From UM-FILTER-38-24 sp041663205 (GTDB taxonomy: Bacteria; Patescibacteriota; Gracilibacteria; UBA1369; LOWO2-01-FULL-3), in assembly GCA_041663205.1 (NCBI GenBank), contig JBAZQZ010000009.1:1-35461 (forward strand): a stretch of DNA of 35,461 bases, given 5' to 3'. Below the pieces are notes generated by a model, which was not told the origin of the DNA, did not search any database, and saw only the letters and a list, made by a program, of their open reading frames with translations. The position numbers and the translations under genes are program-made. How positions within the stretch are numbered: position 1 is the first letter of the stretch; each line of letters begins with the position of its first letter. Shown piece by piece: positions 22,338-29,249 of the stretch.

Positions 22338-22815
22338 AGCCACGCTCCCCGTTGATGTTGGCAAATTCTCCCCAGCGGTTGCGAGCTGCCCGGTCATAGG
22401 CATAGGCCGCCTCTTCTTCAGACAAAAACTGGCCCAGATGCACCTTTTCTTTGCCGTATCGTATCTGGGCTCGCCAGCGCCGGTCTCGACTATGCCAGGA
22501 AACACCCTTATAGCGGCTGGTGGTCTCTCTGTTCTGCTTACGGCTATTCCCCTGGTTCTGGCTCACGGTGCAAAGACGAAGGTTGTCCCGCCGATTGTCA
22601 AGGCCGTCATGGTTGACATGGTCGACTTGGCAATCGACAGGGGCGTTTATGACCTCACGGTGCATGTAGATGCGCCCCTTACCAACATAGCCGCGAGCAT
22701 AGTACAACCCGGTGCGCCGATCACACTCCGCAACCCACCTGGTAGACGACAGCCGAGCATAGTCCGCGTCATCCACAATCGCTACTTGTCCCCGAGTCAA
22801 CGGTATCTCCTTCAT
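22312..22815 (-). CDS. HNH endonuclease with AP2 DNA-binding domain
   Basis: A 167-residue protein. The HNH core is VDHVNHDGLDNRRDNLRL (histidine-histidine-asparagine pattern), and the C-terminal AP2 domain is SRYKGVSWHSRDRRWRAQIRYGK... with EEEAAYAYDRAA. This HNH-AP2 pairing is typical of free-standing phage homing endonucleases that move into sites without intron. It has no neighbouring split gene here that would mark its target. A purine-rich site lies before ATG 22815. Confidence 0.88.
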   Translation of the reverse strand: MKEIPLTRGQVAIVDDADYARLSSTRWVAECDRRTGLYYARGYVGKGRIYMHREVINAPVDCQVDHVNHDGLDNRRDNLRLCTVSQNQGNSRKQNRETTSRYKGVSWHSRDRRWRAQIRYGKEKVHLGQFLSEEEAAYAYDRAARNRWGEFANINGERGYGGGTNRA

Positions 22816-22888
22816 GTCCCCCTACCCTCTCATTCTCCCCGCCCGTTGCGCGTTACCTGTGCCGTAGCAGTAGCACGGTACTGACTTA

Positions 22889-23530
22889 CTACAGGTCGGC
22901 GACGTGCTCCGCGATAACCTTGAGCGTGCGAAAATGCGAGTGCACCAGCCGCCAGCCGGCGCCCGGTTTGCCCTCCACGCGCCAGTCGGCCAGGCCCAGG
23001 CGAAACAGCGTATCGCGCATTGCAAGATATTCTGCACGATCACCAGGCTTGACATTGTGCTTTGCCTCAGCCGTGCTACCCACCTCGTAGCAGCGGTTTA
23101 CGAACGCCCGCAGCTTGGCGACGCGCGTCAGGCGCTCCACGTCCGCGGCGTCGGCCTCGTTGGCACGGCGGGCCTTCTCGGGGTCAATCAGGATCGTGTG
23201 CCCCGGCTCGGGTTTGCCGGTCACGCCGTCGCCGTCGATGTCGCGCCCGCTCCTGCGCTCGAAGCTCCACAGCGTGCGCTTCCAGCCTGGCGATTCGAGA
23301 AACCACGCCGCCGCCGCAATGCACAGCAGCGCAGCGCCCCACAGTCGCCACGGCCACGGCTCCGCAGGCCGCGCGATCCAAAACAGCGATGCAATGGCAC
23401 TGCCGAACAGCAGACCCCACGCAAGCGCACGCAACATAGGCACCCCCACGTCAGATACTGGCCCCGGCGCGCGGGCCGGCGATGTGATTTCCCACTGGCC
23501 GGCGTCGGCGGTCGTCTGGTACTCACGCAT
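22889..23530 (-). CDS. Membrane-anchored protein with C-terminal winged-helix-like domain
   Basis: A 213-residue protein with two hydrophobic helices near residues 32-50 and 60-78 (LRALAWGLLFGSAIASLFWI and LWGAALLCIAAAAWFL), then a charged linker with DPEKARRANEADAADVERL. The last 60 residues (VGSTAEAKHNVKPGDRAEYLAMRDTLFRLGLADWR ... GAGWRLV) resemble the small wHTH at the end of some phage and Chloroflexota proteins. The pairing suggests a membrane-linked DNA-binding protein, but no function is known. Confidence 0.6.
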   Translation of the reverse strand: MREYQTTADAGQWEITSPARAPGPVSDVGVPMLRALAWGLLFGSAIASLFWIARPAEPWPWRLWGAALLCIAAAAWFLESPGWKRTLWSFERRSGRDIDGDGVTGKPEPGHTILIDPEKARRANEADAADVERLTRVAKLRAFVNRCYEVGSTAEAKHNVKPGDRAEYLAMRDTLFRLGLADWRVEGKPGAGWRLVHSHFRTLKVIAEHVADL

Positions 23531-23547
23531 GCCTCAGCCCCCTCCCG

Positions 23548-23856
23548 TCAGCGCGAACGCACACCATGCACCGGGCAGGCCGCCGTGGTTTGCGGATGAC
23601 CACAGGTGCACGTCGGACCGCCCCGCGGCTCAAAGAGAATGTCAACAACACGCGACGCTGCCCGTAATGGCACCAGTGCGCCCCGCAGCCGCTCGCACTC
23701 CGCCCGCAGCGCGGCATTGTCCGCCTGCTCCGCCGCAAGTTCGTCGCACAATTCCACGATGTCGTTGCGCAGCACGTCCAGGCTCGTGCCCGCACAGATA
23801 GCGTGTTGCCGCATGGCGTTGATTACGTCAGGGCCACAGGGGATTTTAGGCGTCAT
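23548..23856 (-). CDS. Coiled-coil protein with Cys/His cluster
   Basis: A 102-residue protein from ATG 23856 with GGAGGG upstream, overlapping the next gene by ATGA. The middle is a coiled-coil-like helix (DELAAEQADNAALRAECERLRGAL), and the C-terminus carries GPTCTCGHPQTTAACPVHG, a possible zinc knuckle. Proteins like this accompany early accessory regions of phages with the AxxAERLR pattern. The function is unknown. Confidence 0.55.
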   Translation of the reverse strand: MTPKIPCGPDVINAMRQHAICAGTSLDVLRNDIVELCDELAAEQADNAALRAECERLRGALVPLRAASRVVDILFEPRGGPTCTCGHPQTTAACPVHGVRSR

Positions 23857-24071
23857 GGTTGGCCCTCCGGATTTACACGTAATCGCTGTGAATCGTCTGC
23901 AAACGTGGCCGGATTGCCAGGACTCAACGGAGCACACAGGCATTCGCGTGCCTCGTCATACGTGATGAACCCCTGGTCATAGACGTTCTGAACCACGGCC
24001 AGTCGCAGGTTGCGCGCTATGAGCCTGTCCGCGTCCGCCTCATCCTGTGTTGTCAACAGTCCAGTACTCAT
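23853..24071 (-). CDS. Small hypothetical protein, accessory region
   Basis: A 72-residue protein placed at ATG 24071, coupled to the previous (membrane) microprotein by an ATGA overlap. It is acidic near the start (MSTGLLTTQDEADADRLIARNLR) and has a short segment VYDQGFITYDEARECLCAP that could hold a helix and a Cys pair. No family is recognised. The coupling and ribosome spacing support translation. Confidence 0.55.
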   Translation of the reverse strand: MSTGLLTTQDEADADRLIARNLRLAVVQNVYDQGFITYDEARECLCAPLSPGNPATFADDSQRLRVNPEGQP

Positions 24072-24166
24072 GGTTTGCCCCCCTCCCTCATCCACAGCAG
24101 GACCACCACCAGCGCGCTGGCCGCCAGCACGGCCAGCACAAACGCGCGCAGGTCAAGCGGCGTCAT
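24068..24166 (-). CDS. 32-residue single-helix membrane microprotein
   Basis: A short ORF from ATG 24166 to TGA 24068. It overlaps the stop of its upstream neighbour and the start of its downstream neighbour by ATGA each, the same coupling as the genes on both sides. The product MTPLDLRAFVLAVLAASALV is mostly one hydrophobic helix, ending in a charged tail REGGKP. The function is unknown; its membrane location is inferred. Confidence 0.65.
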   Translation of the reverse strand: MTPLDLRAFVLAVLAASALVVVLLWMREGGKP

Positions 24167-24528
24167 GGCTGCGACTCGTGCATGACGTGCGCCGGCTGGG
24201 CAATCGGCGCGTAGGCGCCGCAGCCAGCCACCGGCACGTCAGCCGCCTCGCCTACGCAGGTGCTACAGCGCCGCACGGACGCCTCGGCCCAGCGGTTCCA
24301 GTCCGCCAGTTGCGCCATCGTGTGAGCCAGGGACAGCCGGTAATGTTCGGCGCTGGACTGATAGCCCTCAGCCTGCGCCATCGCCTCGGCGCGCCCCTCC
24401 TGCGTATAGGCCAGTTGTGCGCGCAGGGTGGCGTTCTCATCGCGCAGCTCCCGCAGCTCCGCCAGCACGGCGGCACAGTCCGCGATGTCGCACAACTCCG
24501 AATGCTCGCAGCGATAGGTGTCAGCCAT
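24163..24528 (-). CDS. Coiled-coil protein with Cys pairs, accessory region
   Basis: A 121-residue protein from ATG 24528, overlapping the 158-residue gene. It opens with MADTYRCEHSELCDIADC, followed by a coiled coil (LAELRELRDENATLRAQLAYTQEGRAEAMAQAEG), and has a Cys-rich segment RRCSTCVGEAADVPVAGC near the end. Early-region phage proteins with a leucine-rich coil and terminal cysteine pairs are common but of unknown role. Confidence 0.55.
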   Translation of the reverse strand: MADTYRCEHSELCDIADCAAVLAELRELRDENATLRAQLAYTQEGRAEAMAQAEGYQSSAEHYRLSLAHTMAQLADWNRWAEASVRRCSTCVGEAADVPVAGCGAYAPIAQPAHVMHESQP

Positions 24529-24997
24529 TGTCGGCCCCCGCCAGCGCATGACCAGCAATCTGCCAGGGCTTGCCGTCGCCAGTCCAGGTGTATCGCTCCT
24601 TGATTCTCGGCATGGTGCGTGAGTCGTACTCCTGGCTCCACTCCCAAAACTCGGCGTCTGCAAAGTCGGTCAGTGCTGCCCGCAGCCGGGCATTGTCCGC
24701 GGCCAGGCGCTCGATCTCCCGCAGGGCGTCCGGCAGGTCGGCGCGCGCGTTGACAATCCAAACCCCGACGACCGAATCCTCCTCGGCCTCCACGTAATGG
24801 CCAGTGTCATAGAGCCTGACCTGTGCATTTAGGGCAACCGCCACTACCCGCGCCTCACCAGCGGTGATCGACTGTTTGCAATCATGTCCTACCGTGCCGC
24901 TGTGCCAGTGTGGACTGCTCAGTGTCCACGGCCCCCTGGGTGCATCCTCGCACCGCGCCTTCGCCGCCGCGTGTCTCTCCGCTGTCCAGTCTGCCAT
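24521..24997 (-). CDS. Ea22-like early phage protein
   Basis: A 158-residue protein from ATG 24997 with GGGAGGGGTGATC before it; the N-terminal extension to 25174 is arginine/glycine-rich and rejected. The central helix ALREIERLAADNARLRAALTDF is the recurring signature of Ea22/Ead-type proteins, and the N-terminal part (ARCEDAPRGPWTL) also resembles them. These are non-essential, lambda-like accessory proteins with no settled function. Confidence 0.6.
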   Translation of the reverse strand: MADWTAERHAAAKARCEDAPRGPWTLSSPHWHSGTVGHDCKQSITAGEARVVAVALNAQVRLYDTGHYVEAEEDSVVGVWIVNARADLPDALREIERLAADNARLRAALTDFADAEFWEWSQEYDSRTMPRIKERYTWTGDGKPWQIAGHALAGADNG

Positions 24998-24999
24998 GA

Positions 25000-25167
25000 T
25001 CACCCCTCCCGCCCATGCAGCCCCGCGCTGCCCGACGCGCGCAGCACCGCCGCGCACCGCTCGCACGCCGACGCACGCGCCGCCGACGCCAGCAGCCCCG
25101 CCACGAACACGCCGGCCAGTGTGCCGGCCACGAACGCCACGATCAGCCAGCCAAACGAAACCATCAT
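25000..25167 (-). CDS. Small membrane protein (DUF3789-like)
   Basis: A 55-residue protein from ATG 25167 that overlaps the zinc-finger gene by four bases. The N-terminal half is a hydrophobic helix (WLIVAFVAGTLAGVFVAGLL), followed by ASACERCAAVLRASG and a short polar tail. DUF3789-like proteins have this same one-helix plus CxxC design and are common in phages and mobile elements. The function is unknown. Confidence 0.6.
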   Translation of the reverse strand: MMVSFGWLIVAFVAGTLAGVFVAGLLASAARASACERCAAVLRASGSAGLHGREG

Positions 25168-25337
25168 GCGCCACGTCCCGCGAATTCCCGCCACATCATG
25201 GCATTTGTTGCCCGCTTCTGCTTTGCGCCAGCCTTGCGGCATGTCGGGCTGCAATACTTGCGGCCTGTCAGGTTTTTGCTGCGATGCCGGAACTCCCGAC
25301 CGCAATGTTCACAGAGTGCTATGTGCAGGTACATCAT
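25164..25337 (-). CDS. Small zinc-finger protein
   Basis: A 57-residue protein from ATG 25337 (a second ATG at 25334). The motif CEHCGREFRHRSKNLTGRKYCSPTCRKAG has two CxxC-like pairs with the KYCSPxCR signature of small DNA-associated zinc proteins. It overlaps the downstream membrane gene. Such proteins sometimes help to recognise nucleic acids, but none of the roles is proven. Confidence 0.65.
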   Translation of the reverse strand: MMYLHIALCEHCGREFRHRSKNLTGRKYCSPTCRKAGAKQKRATNAMMWREFAGRGA

Positions 25338-25345
25338 GCGCCCCC

Positions 25346-25525
25346 TCACCCGTAAAACACCCAGCCGTCATAGATCAGGCAGGTGGGCGTGCCGTCCTCG
25401 TCCCACACGGCCCACACGTCGCCGTCCTTGCTGGCTGCCGTGGCTGCCTCTACCGCCTGCCCTTTTTCCTCGAATACAGGATCGGTCGGTTTGGGATTCA
25501 ACAAGTGCCCGGCTCTGTACATCAT
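25346..25525 (-). CDS. 59-residue acidic hypothetical protein
   Basis: A short ORF from ATG 25525 to TGA 25346, overlapping the HTH gene upstream by ATGA and nearly touching the zinc-finger gene downstream. The product has an acidic C-terminal part with VWAVWDEDGTPTCLIYDGWV and a stretch EKGQAVEAATAASK; there is no membrane helix. The gene order and coupling support expression. No family is recognised. Confidence 0.6.
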   Translation of the reverse strand: MMYRAGHLLNPKPTDPVFEEKGQAVEAATAASKDGDVWAVWDEDGTPTCLIYDGWVFYG

Positions 25526-25692
25526 GCCCCCCCTCTCTGCGCGTAGGCCTCAACGTCCGCGCGCCGCAGCCAAATCGCCCGCGACGTCCGCACGCCCGGC
25601 AGTAGGCCATCGCGCACGAGCTGCCCCACGCGTACCTTGCAGACGTGTAGCGCCTCGGCAGCCTCAGCCGTACCAATCCAGCCGGCGCTCAT
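25522..25692 (-). CDS. Excisionase-like HTH protein
   Basis: A 56-residue protein from ATG 25692 coupled to the MazG-like gene upstream. It is a minimal HTH: IGTAEAAEALHVCKVRVGQL, then a wing-like turn LVRDGLLPGVRTSRAIWLRRADVEAY. This is the pattern of helix_turn_helix_17 and excisionase-type proteins. With no integrase in the window, it may act as a transcription regulator instead of an excisionase. Confidence 0.75.
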   Translation of the reverse strand: MSAGWIGTAEAAEALHVCKVRVGQLVRDGLLPGVRTSRAIWLRRADVEAYAQRGGA

Positions 25693-26090
25693 TGGGCAGC
25701 CGCTCGCACACCGCGCTGCACGTCTGCCTCGGCCTTGACTCGCGCCGCCTCCAGCACGTCGAACCCCAGCGCGTCGGCTGCTGCCAGTATCACCACTTGC
25801 AGGTCTGCCAACTCCGCGCGGGCGCGCTCTGCGTTATCGAGCTTGACCAGTCGCCACGTAGGCGCGTAGGATGGCCGATCAAACACCTTCCTCGACTTCG
25901 CTCCAAGCTCGATAAGTTCCAGGCTGATTGGTCCGCCATGGGAAAAGGAAAAGCACTTTGCATACTCGGCCAGTTCCTCAGTGAACTTCGCCACCTGCCG
26001 GGCCGCGAACTGCTCAGCCGTCCAGCCGTTGCGATAGCCGCGCGCCGCCACCGCCGCGGCGACGATCCGCTGCACCTCGTCAGTGTTCAT
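25689..26090 (-). CDS. MazG-like nucleotide pyrophosphohydrolase
   Basis: A 133-residue protein from ATG 26090. The metal-binding pair of MazG-type enzymes appears as KFTEELAEYAKC (E-E-x-x-E) and ELADLQVVILAAADALG (E-x-x-D). These enzymes hydrolyse nucleoside triphosphates or ppGpp-like alarmones, and phage copies are thought to alter host nucleotide pools or stress signalling. It is shorter than bacterial MazG, as is usual for phage forms. The stop overlaps the HTH gene downstream. Confidence 0.78.
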   Translation of the reverse strand: MNTDEVQRIVAAAVAARGYRNGWTAEQFAARQVAKFTEELAEYAKCFSFSHGGPISLELIELGAKSRKVFDRPSYAPTWRLVKLDNAERARAELADLQVVILAAADALGFDVLEAARVKAEADVQRGVRAAAQ

Positions 26091-26338
26091 CCCGCCGCCT
26101 CCGCAAACGCACCGCAGGCCGGCCACTTCTGCCGCCAGTCAGTGCCGGATCCCATCGTGTTGCCGTACAACTCGCACTTGATGTACACGTAATCATGGTG
26201 GCCCTGGTGGATCAGGTGTGAGCACCCCTTGCACGTCCTGCCCTCCGGCCCGTGCCCGTGAATCGCGTGCATCCGATACACACGCGGGGGGAACTCCGGT
26301 TTCGGCATCGGCTCACCAAACAAGGGAACGTCTATCAT
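26087..26338 (-). CDS. Cys-rich accessory protein, paralogue 1
   Basis: An 83-residue protein from ATG 26338, coupled to both neighbours by overlaps. Its core GRTCKGCSHLIHQGHHDYVYIKCELYG ... KWPACGAFAEAAG is matched by the gene directly upstream. Both share the order R-T-C-x-G-C, C-x-L-Y and WPACGAF, so the two look like a tandem duplicate pair. A metal site is likely. The function is unknown. Confidence 0.6.
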   Translation of the reverse strand: MIDVPLFGEPMPKPEFPPRVYRMHAIHGHGPEGRTCKGCSHLIHQGHHDYVYIKCELYGNTMGSGTDWRQKWPACGAFAEAAG

Positions 26339-26577
26339 CCGTTTGCCTCCTGAAACGCACCGCACGCCGGCCACCAACGCGGCCACTTGGTCTCATAGGC
26401 GTGCGTTTCGCCGCTGTACAGGTCGCACGTCGACCTTACGGGTATCTGGTAGCGGATCAGGTGTACGCATCCGCCGCAGGTCCTGCCGGGCGTCGCGCAG
26501 TTCTCCCGGTGCATCCCGCGCAGCCGCACCGGGTAGTCCGCCAGCGGGTAGGCGTCAGCGAACATGGGCGCTGTCAT
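26335..26577 (-). CDS. Cys-rich accessory protein, paralogue 2
   Basis: An 80-residue protein from ATG 26577. It carries GRTCGGCVHLIRYQI, RSTCDLYSG and WWPACGAFQEANG, the same order of conserved cysteines as its downstream neighbour. The N-terminus (MTAPMFADAYPLADYPVRL) differs. The pairing suggests a tandem duplication followed by divergence. Both are coupled in one transcript. Confidence 0.6.
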   Translation of the reverse strand: MTAPMFADAYPLADYPVRLRGMHRENCATPGRTCGGCVHLIRYQIPVRSTCDLYSGETHAYETKWPRWWPACGAFQEANG

Positions 26578-26846
26578 GGCTGCGCCGCTTGCGAAATGGC
26601 AATGGCGTCTCTCAACTGGTCGCGCAGCTCGGGGCCACAGCCGACTATTCGCATGTGCGCGAGCGCCGCCCTGCACGCGTCCAGCAGGTCCGGCGCGGCG
26701 GCTAACAGGAAGGCATTGGCCCGATCCTCTGGCGTCTCGTGTTTCGTGTCGTGTTGCACCATGATCATCTGCTGCGTCAGTCTCTGCTCAACACAGAGTG
26801 TACCGAAAAACCGACCGACTACCCACGGTCCCGGTGTGTATTTCAC
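26574..26846 (-). CDS. Early phage protein with ANAFLLAAAPDLL helix
   Basis: A 90-residue protein containing RANAFLLAAAPDLLDACRAAL, a recurring phrase in small, non-essential early proteins of phages (Ead-like). It begins MKYTPGPWVVGRFFG, another usual start for this family. It overlaps its neighbours by ATGA. The function is not established. Confidence 0.6.
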   Translation of the reverse strand: MKYTPGPWVVGRFFGTLCVEQRLTQQMIMVQHDTKHETPEDRANAFLLAAAPDLLDACRAALAHMRIVGCGPELRDQLRDAIAISQAAQP

Positions 26847-27145
26847 TCGTTCCCCCCGTCGCCGTCGCTCATCTCGGCAAAGCGCCCCTCGGCCCCCGCG
26901 CGCATCGGCGCCGGCGCGGCCGCGTCGGGCAGCGTGATAACTTCAAGGGGGGCTCGTGCTTTGCCACGCACGATATCGCGCACCTGGAAGCTGTTCAGCG
27001 CGCTGCTGAAGGTCATCCCCCAAATGCTATCCAGCGCGGCCCGCGCCGCCCGCAACTGCGCCGCCAGCGACGCGCGGCACTTGTACGGGTCGTGCACATC
27101 GCCGGCAAGCCCGGCGTACTCACTGCCGCAGACTGTGCATTTCAT
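26843..27145 (-). CDS. Small zinc-finger-like early protein
   Basis: A 100-residue protein starting MKCTVCGSEYAGLAGDVHDPYKC, a possible CxxC...HxxxxC zinc site, then a helical stretch ASLAAQLRAARAALDSIW and an acidic tail. It lies three bases from the helicase gene stop and overlaps the next gene. No family is recognised. Confidence 0.55.
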   Translation of the reverse strand: MKCTVCGSEYAGLAGDVHDPYKCRASLAAQLRAARAALDSIWGMTFSSALNSFQVRDIVRGKARAPLEVITLPDAAAPAPMRAGAEGRFAEMSDGDGGNE

Positions 27146-27147
27146 GG

Positions 27148-28173
27148 TCAGCCCCTCTCCTGGTACGGGTCGCCCACCCGAAAGAACTCCGGCTGCATCA
27201 CTTGCTTGAACGTGCCAGTCGGCCCCATCGTGTTTTTGTCAACCAGAACCTCTACCTGGTCGCTGTAGCCGTCCGCTGTGCGGTCCCGGTGCAGCATGAC
27301 CACCAGGTTCGCAAACTCTGACTTCTCCCCGGCGCCGCGCATGCCCGTGCGATCAACCGTGTCGAAACCGGCCCGTTTCCCGACCTTGTTCATCTGCGCA
27401 ACCATCATCACGGGTATGCTCGCCTGCTCCGCAAACGTCTTGAGTTGCTCCACGTTGTGCGCCTCGCGCTGGAATTGGTTCGGGCCGAACAGCTTGAGCT
27501 GTTGCTTGGATGGTGCGACTTTTTCCAGGTAGTCAAGAATCACGGCGTCACACAGACCGTTGTCGCGCAGCTCCACCAGTTGCGCCGTCGTGCGCTCCAT
27601 TGTCCAGCCCGGCGTGTGCAGGTAGGTGATTCCGCCCACCCAGCCGGCCAGCCGTTCGTCGCACTCTGCCACTTGCGCCTGCTGTGCTGGCGTCAGGCGC
27701 CCACCGCGCAACTGGCGCACACTCAGCCCGGTGTGGCGCGCGGCCCGCCTGTCAAGCATGACCTCGTGATTTAGTTCGTAGTGGACGTAGACGACCTTGA
27801 TCCCATGCTGCGCCCAGTGCTCACCGATGCACTCAGCATACGTCGTCTTGCCCATGCCGTCCGGCGCCGTGATGACGCCCAACATGCCCGGCCCGAGCGG
27901 ATCAATCAGGCGCGCCCATGACGACCACGGCCAGGTTAGCGCCTTGCGCTCAGCCTCTGGCCGGCTGGCCATTTCCAGACGGCGCCCCGTCACCTGTCTG
28001 TAAAAGTCAAACGTCTCCAGCCACAGCAGGAACGGTATCAGGTCCTCATGCTGTTCAATGCGCTCCAGAACGGCCAGCATCCAAGTGCGCAGGTCGTCAG
28101 GGTCTTCCTCGGCTATGCACCGCTGCAAGATTTCTTTGGCGAACGCTTCCCACTTCGCAAGCTCAGGATTCAT
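27148..28173 (-). CDS. DnaB-like replicative helicase / RecA-like ATPase
   Basis: A 341-residue protein with a RecA-like core. Walker A is APDGMGKTT (103-111), Walker B is AVILDY (210-215), and a strand VMMVAQMNKV plus FANLVVMLHRDRT fits the family. The usual DnaB N-terminal domain is replaced by a short helical region. It would unwind DNA ahead of the replisome. Its start overlaps the initiator gene by ATGA, making a replication module of RHH regulator, initiator and helicase. Confidence 0.82.
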   Translation of the reverse strand: MNPELAKWEAFAKEILQRCIAEEDPDDLRTWMLAVLERIEQHEDLIPFLLWLETFDFYRQVTGRRLEMASRPEAERKALTWPWSSWARLIDPLGPGMLGVITAPDGMGKTTYAECIGEHWAQHGIKVVYVHYELNHEVMLDRRAARHTGLSVRQLRGGRLTPAQQAQVAECDERLAGWVGGITYLHTPGWTMERTTAQLVELRDNGLCDAVILDYLEKVAPSKQQLKLFGPNQFQREAHNVEQLKTFAEQASIPVMMVAQMNKVGKRAGFDTVDRTGMRGAGEKSEFANLVVMLHRDRTADGYSDQVEVLVDKNTMGPTGTFKQVMQPEFFRVGDPYQERG

Positions 28174-28967
28174 GCTGTCCCTTTCTGCACCCAGACGACA
28201 TTACCGTCGGCGTCGAACTCGCGCTGTCGAGTCTGCTTCGGCGGTTTGCTTCCGTTGCCGCCTGCCGTGTCTAGCGTGCCGTCACGCTGCCAACCGGCCA
28301 GGATCGCGGACACATAGGCGATTGACAGCCGGGGGCGATCCTTATGCGCGTTACCGTACTCAATTGCGCGCTTCGTGGCATCGGCGCCAGATTGCGCTTC
28401 CAACTCCCCCAACTGCTCAGAGTCCATGCCATTGACAGAACCAGCGTGCGCTTGCATCCATGCTTCCCACACTGGCGCCGATGCATGCTCAGCCCGTACA
28501 GGTGTAGGCGGCGGCGGGGGCGTGTTCGTCTCCGATTCCGCCTCCGATTGCGATTCCGATTCCGATTCCGATTCCGGAGGAATCTGCAAACGCTTGCTTG
28601 CATCTGTAGGCAATTGCATGCAACTGTATGCAGACTCGCGCGGAGCCGGGCATTTGCTCACCTTGGCGCGCGGATGGTTGTGTTTGGAGAACGTGACGAT
28701 CTCCAGGTATGGCCGGTTATCAACGCTGTACAGCAGCACCAGGCCGGCGCGTTGCAGTTCGGTCAACCACTTGGAAACGTCGCCCTCGGAGATACCGTCA
28801 AGCTGGAGAGGGAAGCAGCCGGCCCGGATCACGGCTATCCTGGCGTCAAAGCGGCCAAAGTCGTCAACCTTTACGATCAGGCGATACCACAGGCGCTCGG
28901 CATTGGCCGATAGCTGCGCCAGGTTATCGGACGTGCAGATTGACTCTTTCAGGTACCGTGTGGGCAT
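28170..28967 (-). CDS. Replication initiator / DnaD-like phage replisome organizer
   Basis: A 265-residue protein. The N-terminal wHTH-like part, MPTRYLKESICTSDNLAQLS then AERLWYRLIVKVDDFGRFDARIAVIRAGCFPL, matches phage replication-organizer proteins that bind the origin. A mid-protein acidic run of S/E (residues 133-147) is followed by a proline stretch and a helical C-terminal part (LSIAYVSAILAGWQ) that probably loads the helicase encoded next. The S/E run corresponds to a DNA hexamer array that could serve as origin iterons, as in lambda O. Confidence 0.75.
   Translation of the reverse strand: MPTRYLKESICTSDNLAQLSANAERLWYRLIVKVDDFGRFDARIAVIRAGCFPLQLDGISEGDVSKWLTELQRAGLVLLYSVDNRPYLEIVTFSKHNHPRAKVSKCPAPRESAYSCMQLPTDASKRLQIPPESESESESQSEAESETNTPPPPPTPVRAEHASAPVWEAWMQAHAGSVNGMDSEQLGELEAQSGADATKRAIEYGNAHKDRPRLSIAYVSAILAGWQRDGTLDTAGGNGSKPPKQTRQREFDADGNVVWVQKGTA
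28531..28578. repeat. TCCGAT hexamer array inside the initiator gene
   Basis: Eight contiguous hexamers on the plus strand, mostly TCCGAT, with variants TCCGCC, TGCGAT and TCCGGA. The array encodes the S-E-rich run of the initiator protein. The downstream segment has a perfect TTGCATGCAA palindrome at 28614-28623 and several TGCAT-like words. Tandem sites inside an initiator gene are seen at the lambda and other phage origins, so this could be an origin; it might also be just a low-complexity protein linker. Confidence 0.5.
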
Positions 28968-28968
28968 G

Positions 28969-29178
28969 TTACGCCTCTGGGTCAGTCTGCTTCTTCGAGG
29001 ATAGCGTTGCTATTTGCTCCGGCGTCATGGGTTGCCATTCGGGCTTCCTGAGTTCGTCCTGGATAGCCCTTTCAAGCATGATGGCGGCCATGTTGCTTGT
29101 GCTGCGCTTCTCGTGGAGTGCGATGTCCGATAGCTTATCAGCGTAGCGTTGGTTGATGGTTACTGAAATGCGTGCCAT
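28969..29178 (-). CDS. Ribbon-helix-helix regulator (CopG/Arc-like)
   Basis: A 69-residue protein from ATG 29178 with an AAAGGGAC site. The N-terminal MARISVTINQRYADKLSDIALHEKRSTSNMAAIMLERAIQDE is a standard RHH fold: one strand, two helices. It is the first gene after a consensus promoter that overlaps a nine-base inverted repeat, so autoregulation is likely. It precedes the initiator and helicase genes, so the protein may control replication functions. Confidence 0.82.
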   Translation of the reverse strand: MARISVTINQRYADKLSDIALHEKRSTSNMAAIMLERAIQDELRKPEWQPMTPEQIATLSSKKQTDPEA

Positions 29179-29194
29179 GTCTCTGTCCCTTTCA

Positions 29195-29241
29195 TGCTGC
29201 AAGATAGCGCAATTATAAGGCAACTTGCAGCACTTTGTCAA
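29195..29241 (-). promoter_or_regulatory. Consensus sigma70 promoter with overlapping inverted-repeat operator
   Basis: On the minus strand, TTGACA (29241-29236), an 18-base spacer and TATAAT (29217-29212) form a consensus promoter reading toward the RHH gene. The nine-base arms TGCTGCAAG and CTTGCAGCA, at 29232-29224 and 29203-29195 on the minus strand, are perfect inverted repeats flanking the -10 box. This is a classic repressor site arrangement; the adjacent RHH protein is the natural candidate binder. Confidence 0.88.
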
Positions 29242-29249
29242 GAGGGGGA

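Noticed and set aside
22815..22889. Weak GC hairpin between the membrane-anchored gene and the HNH-AP2 gene
   Set aside because: Arms are short and mismatched and no T-run follows.
28531..28578. Hexamer array as a CRISPR or microsatellite-only feature
   Set aside because: Units are six bases with no spacers, and they encode an in-frame Ser/Glu linker, so this is not CRISPR; the origin idea is kept as a hypothesis instead.
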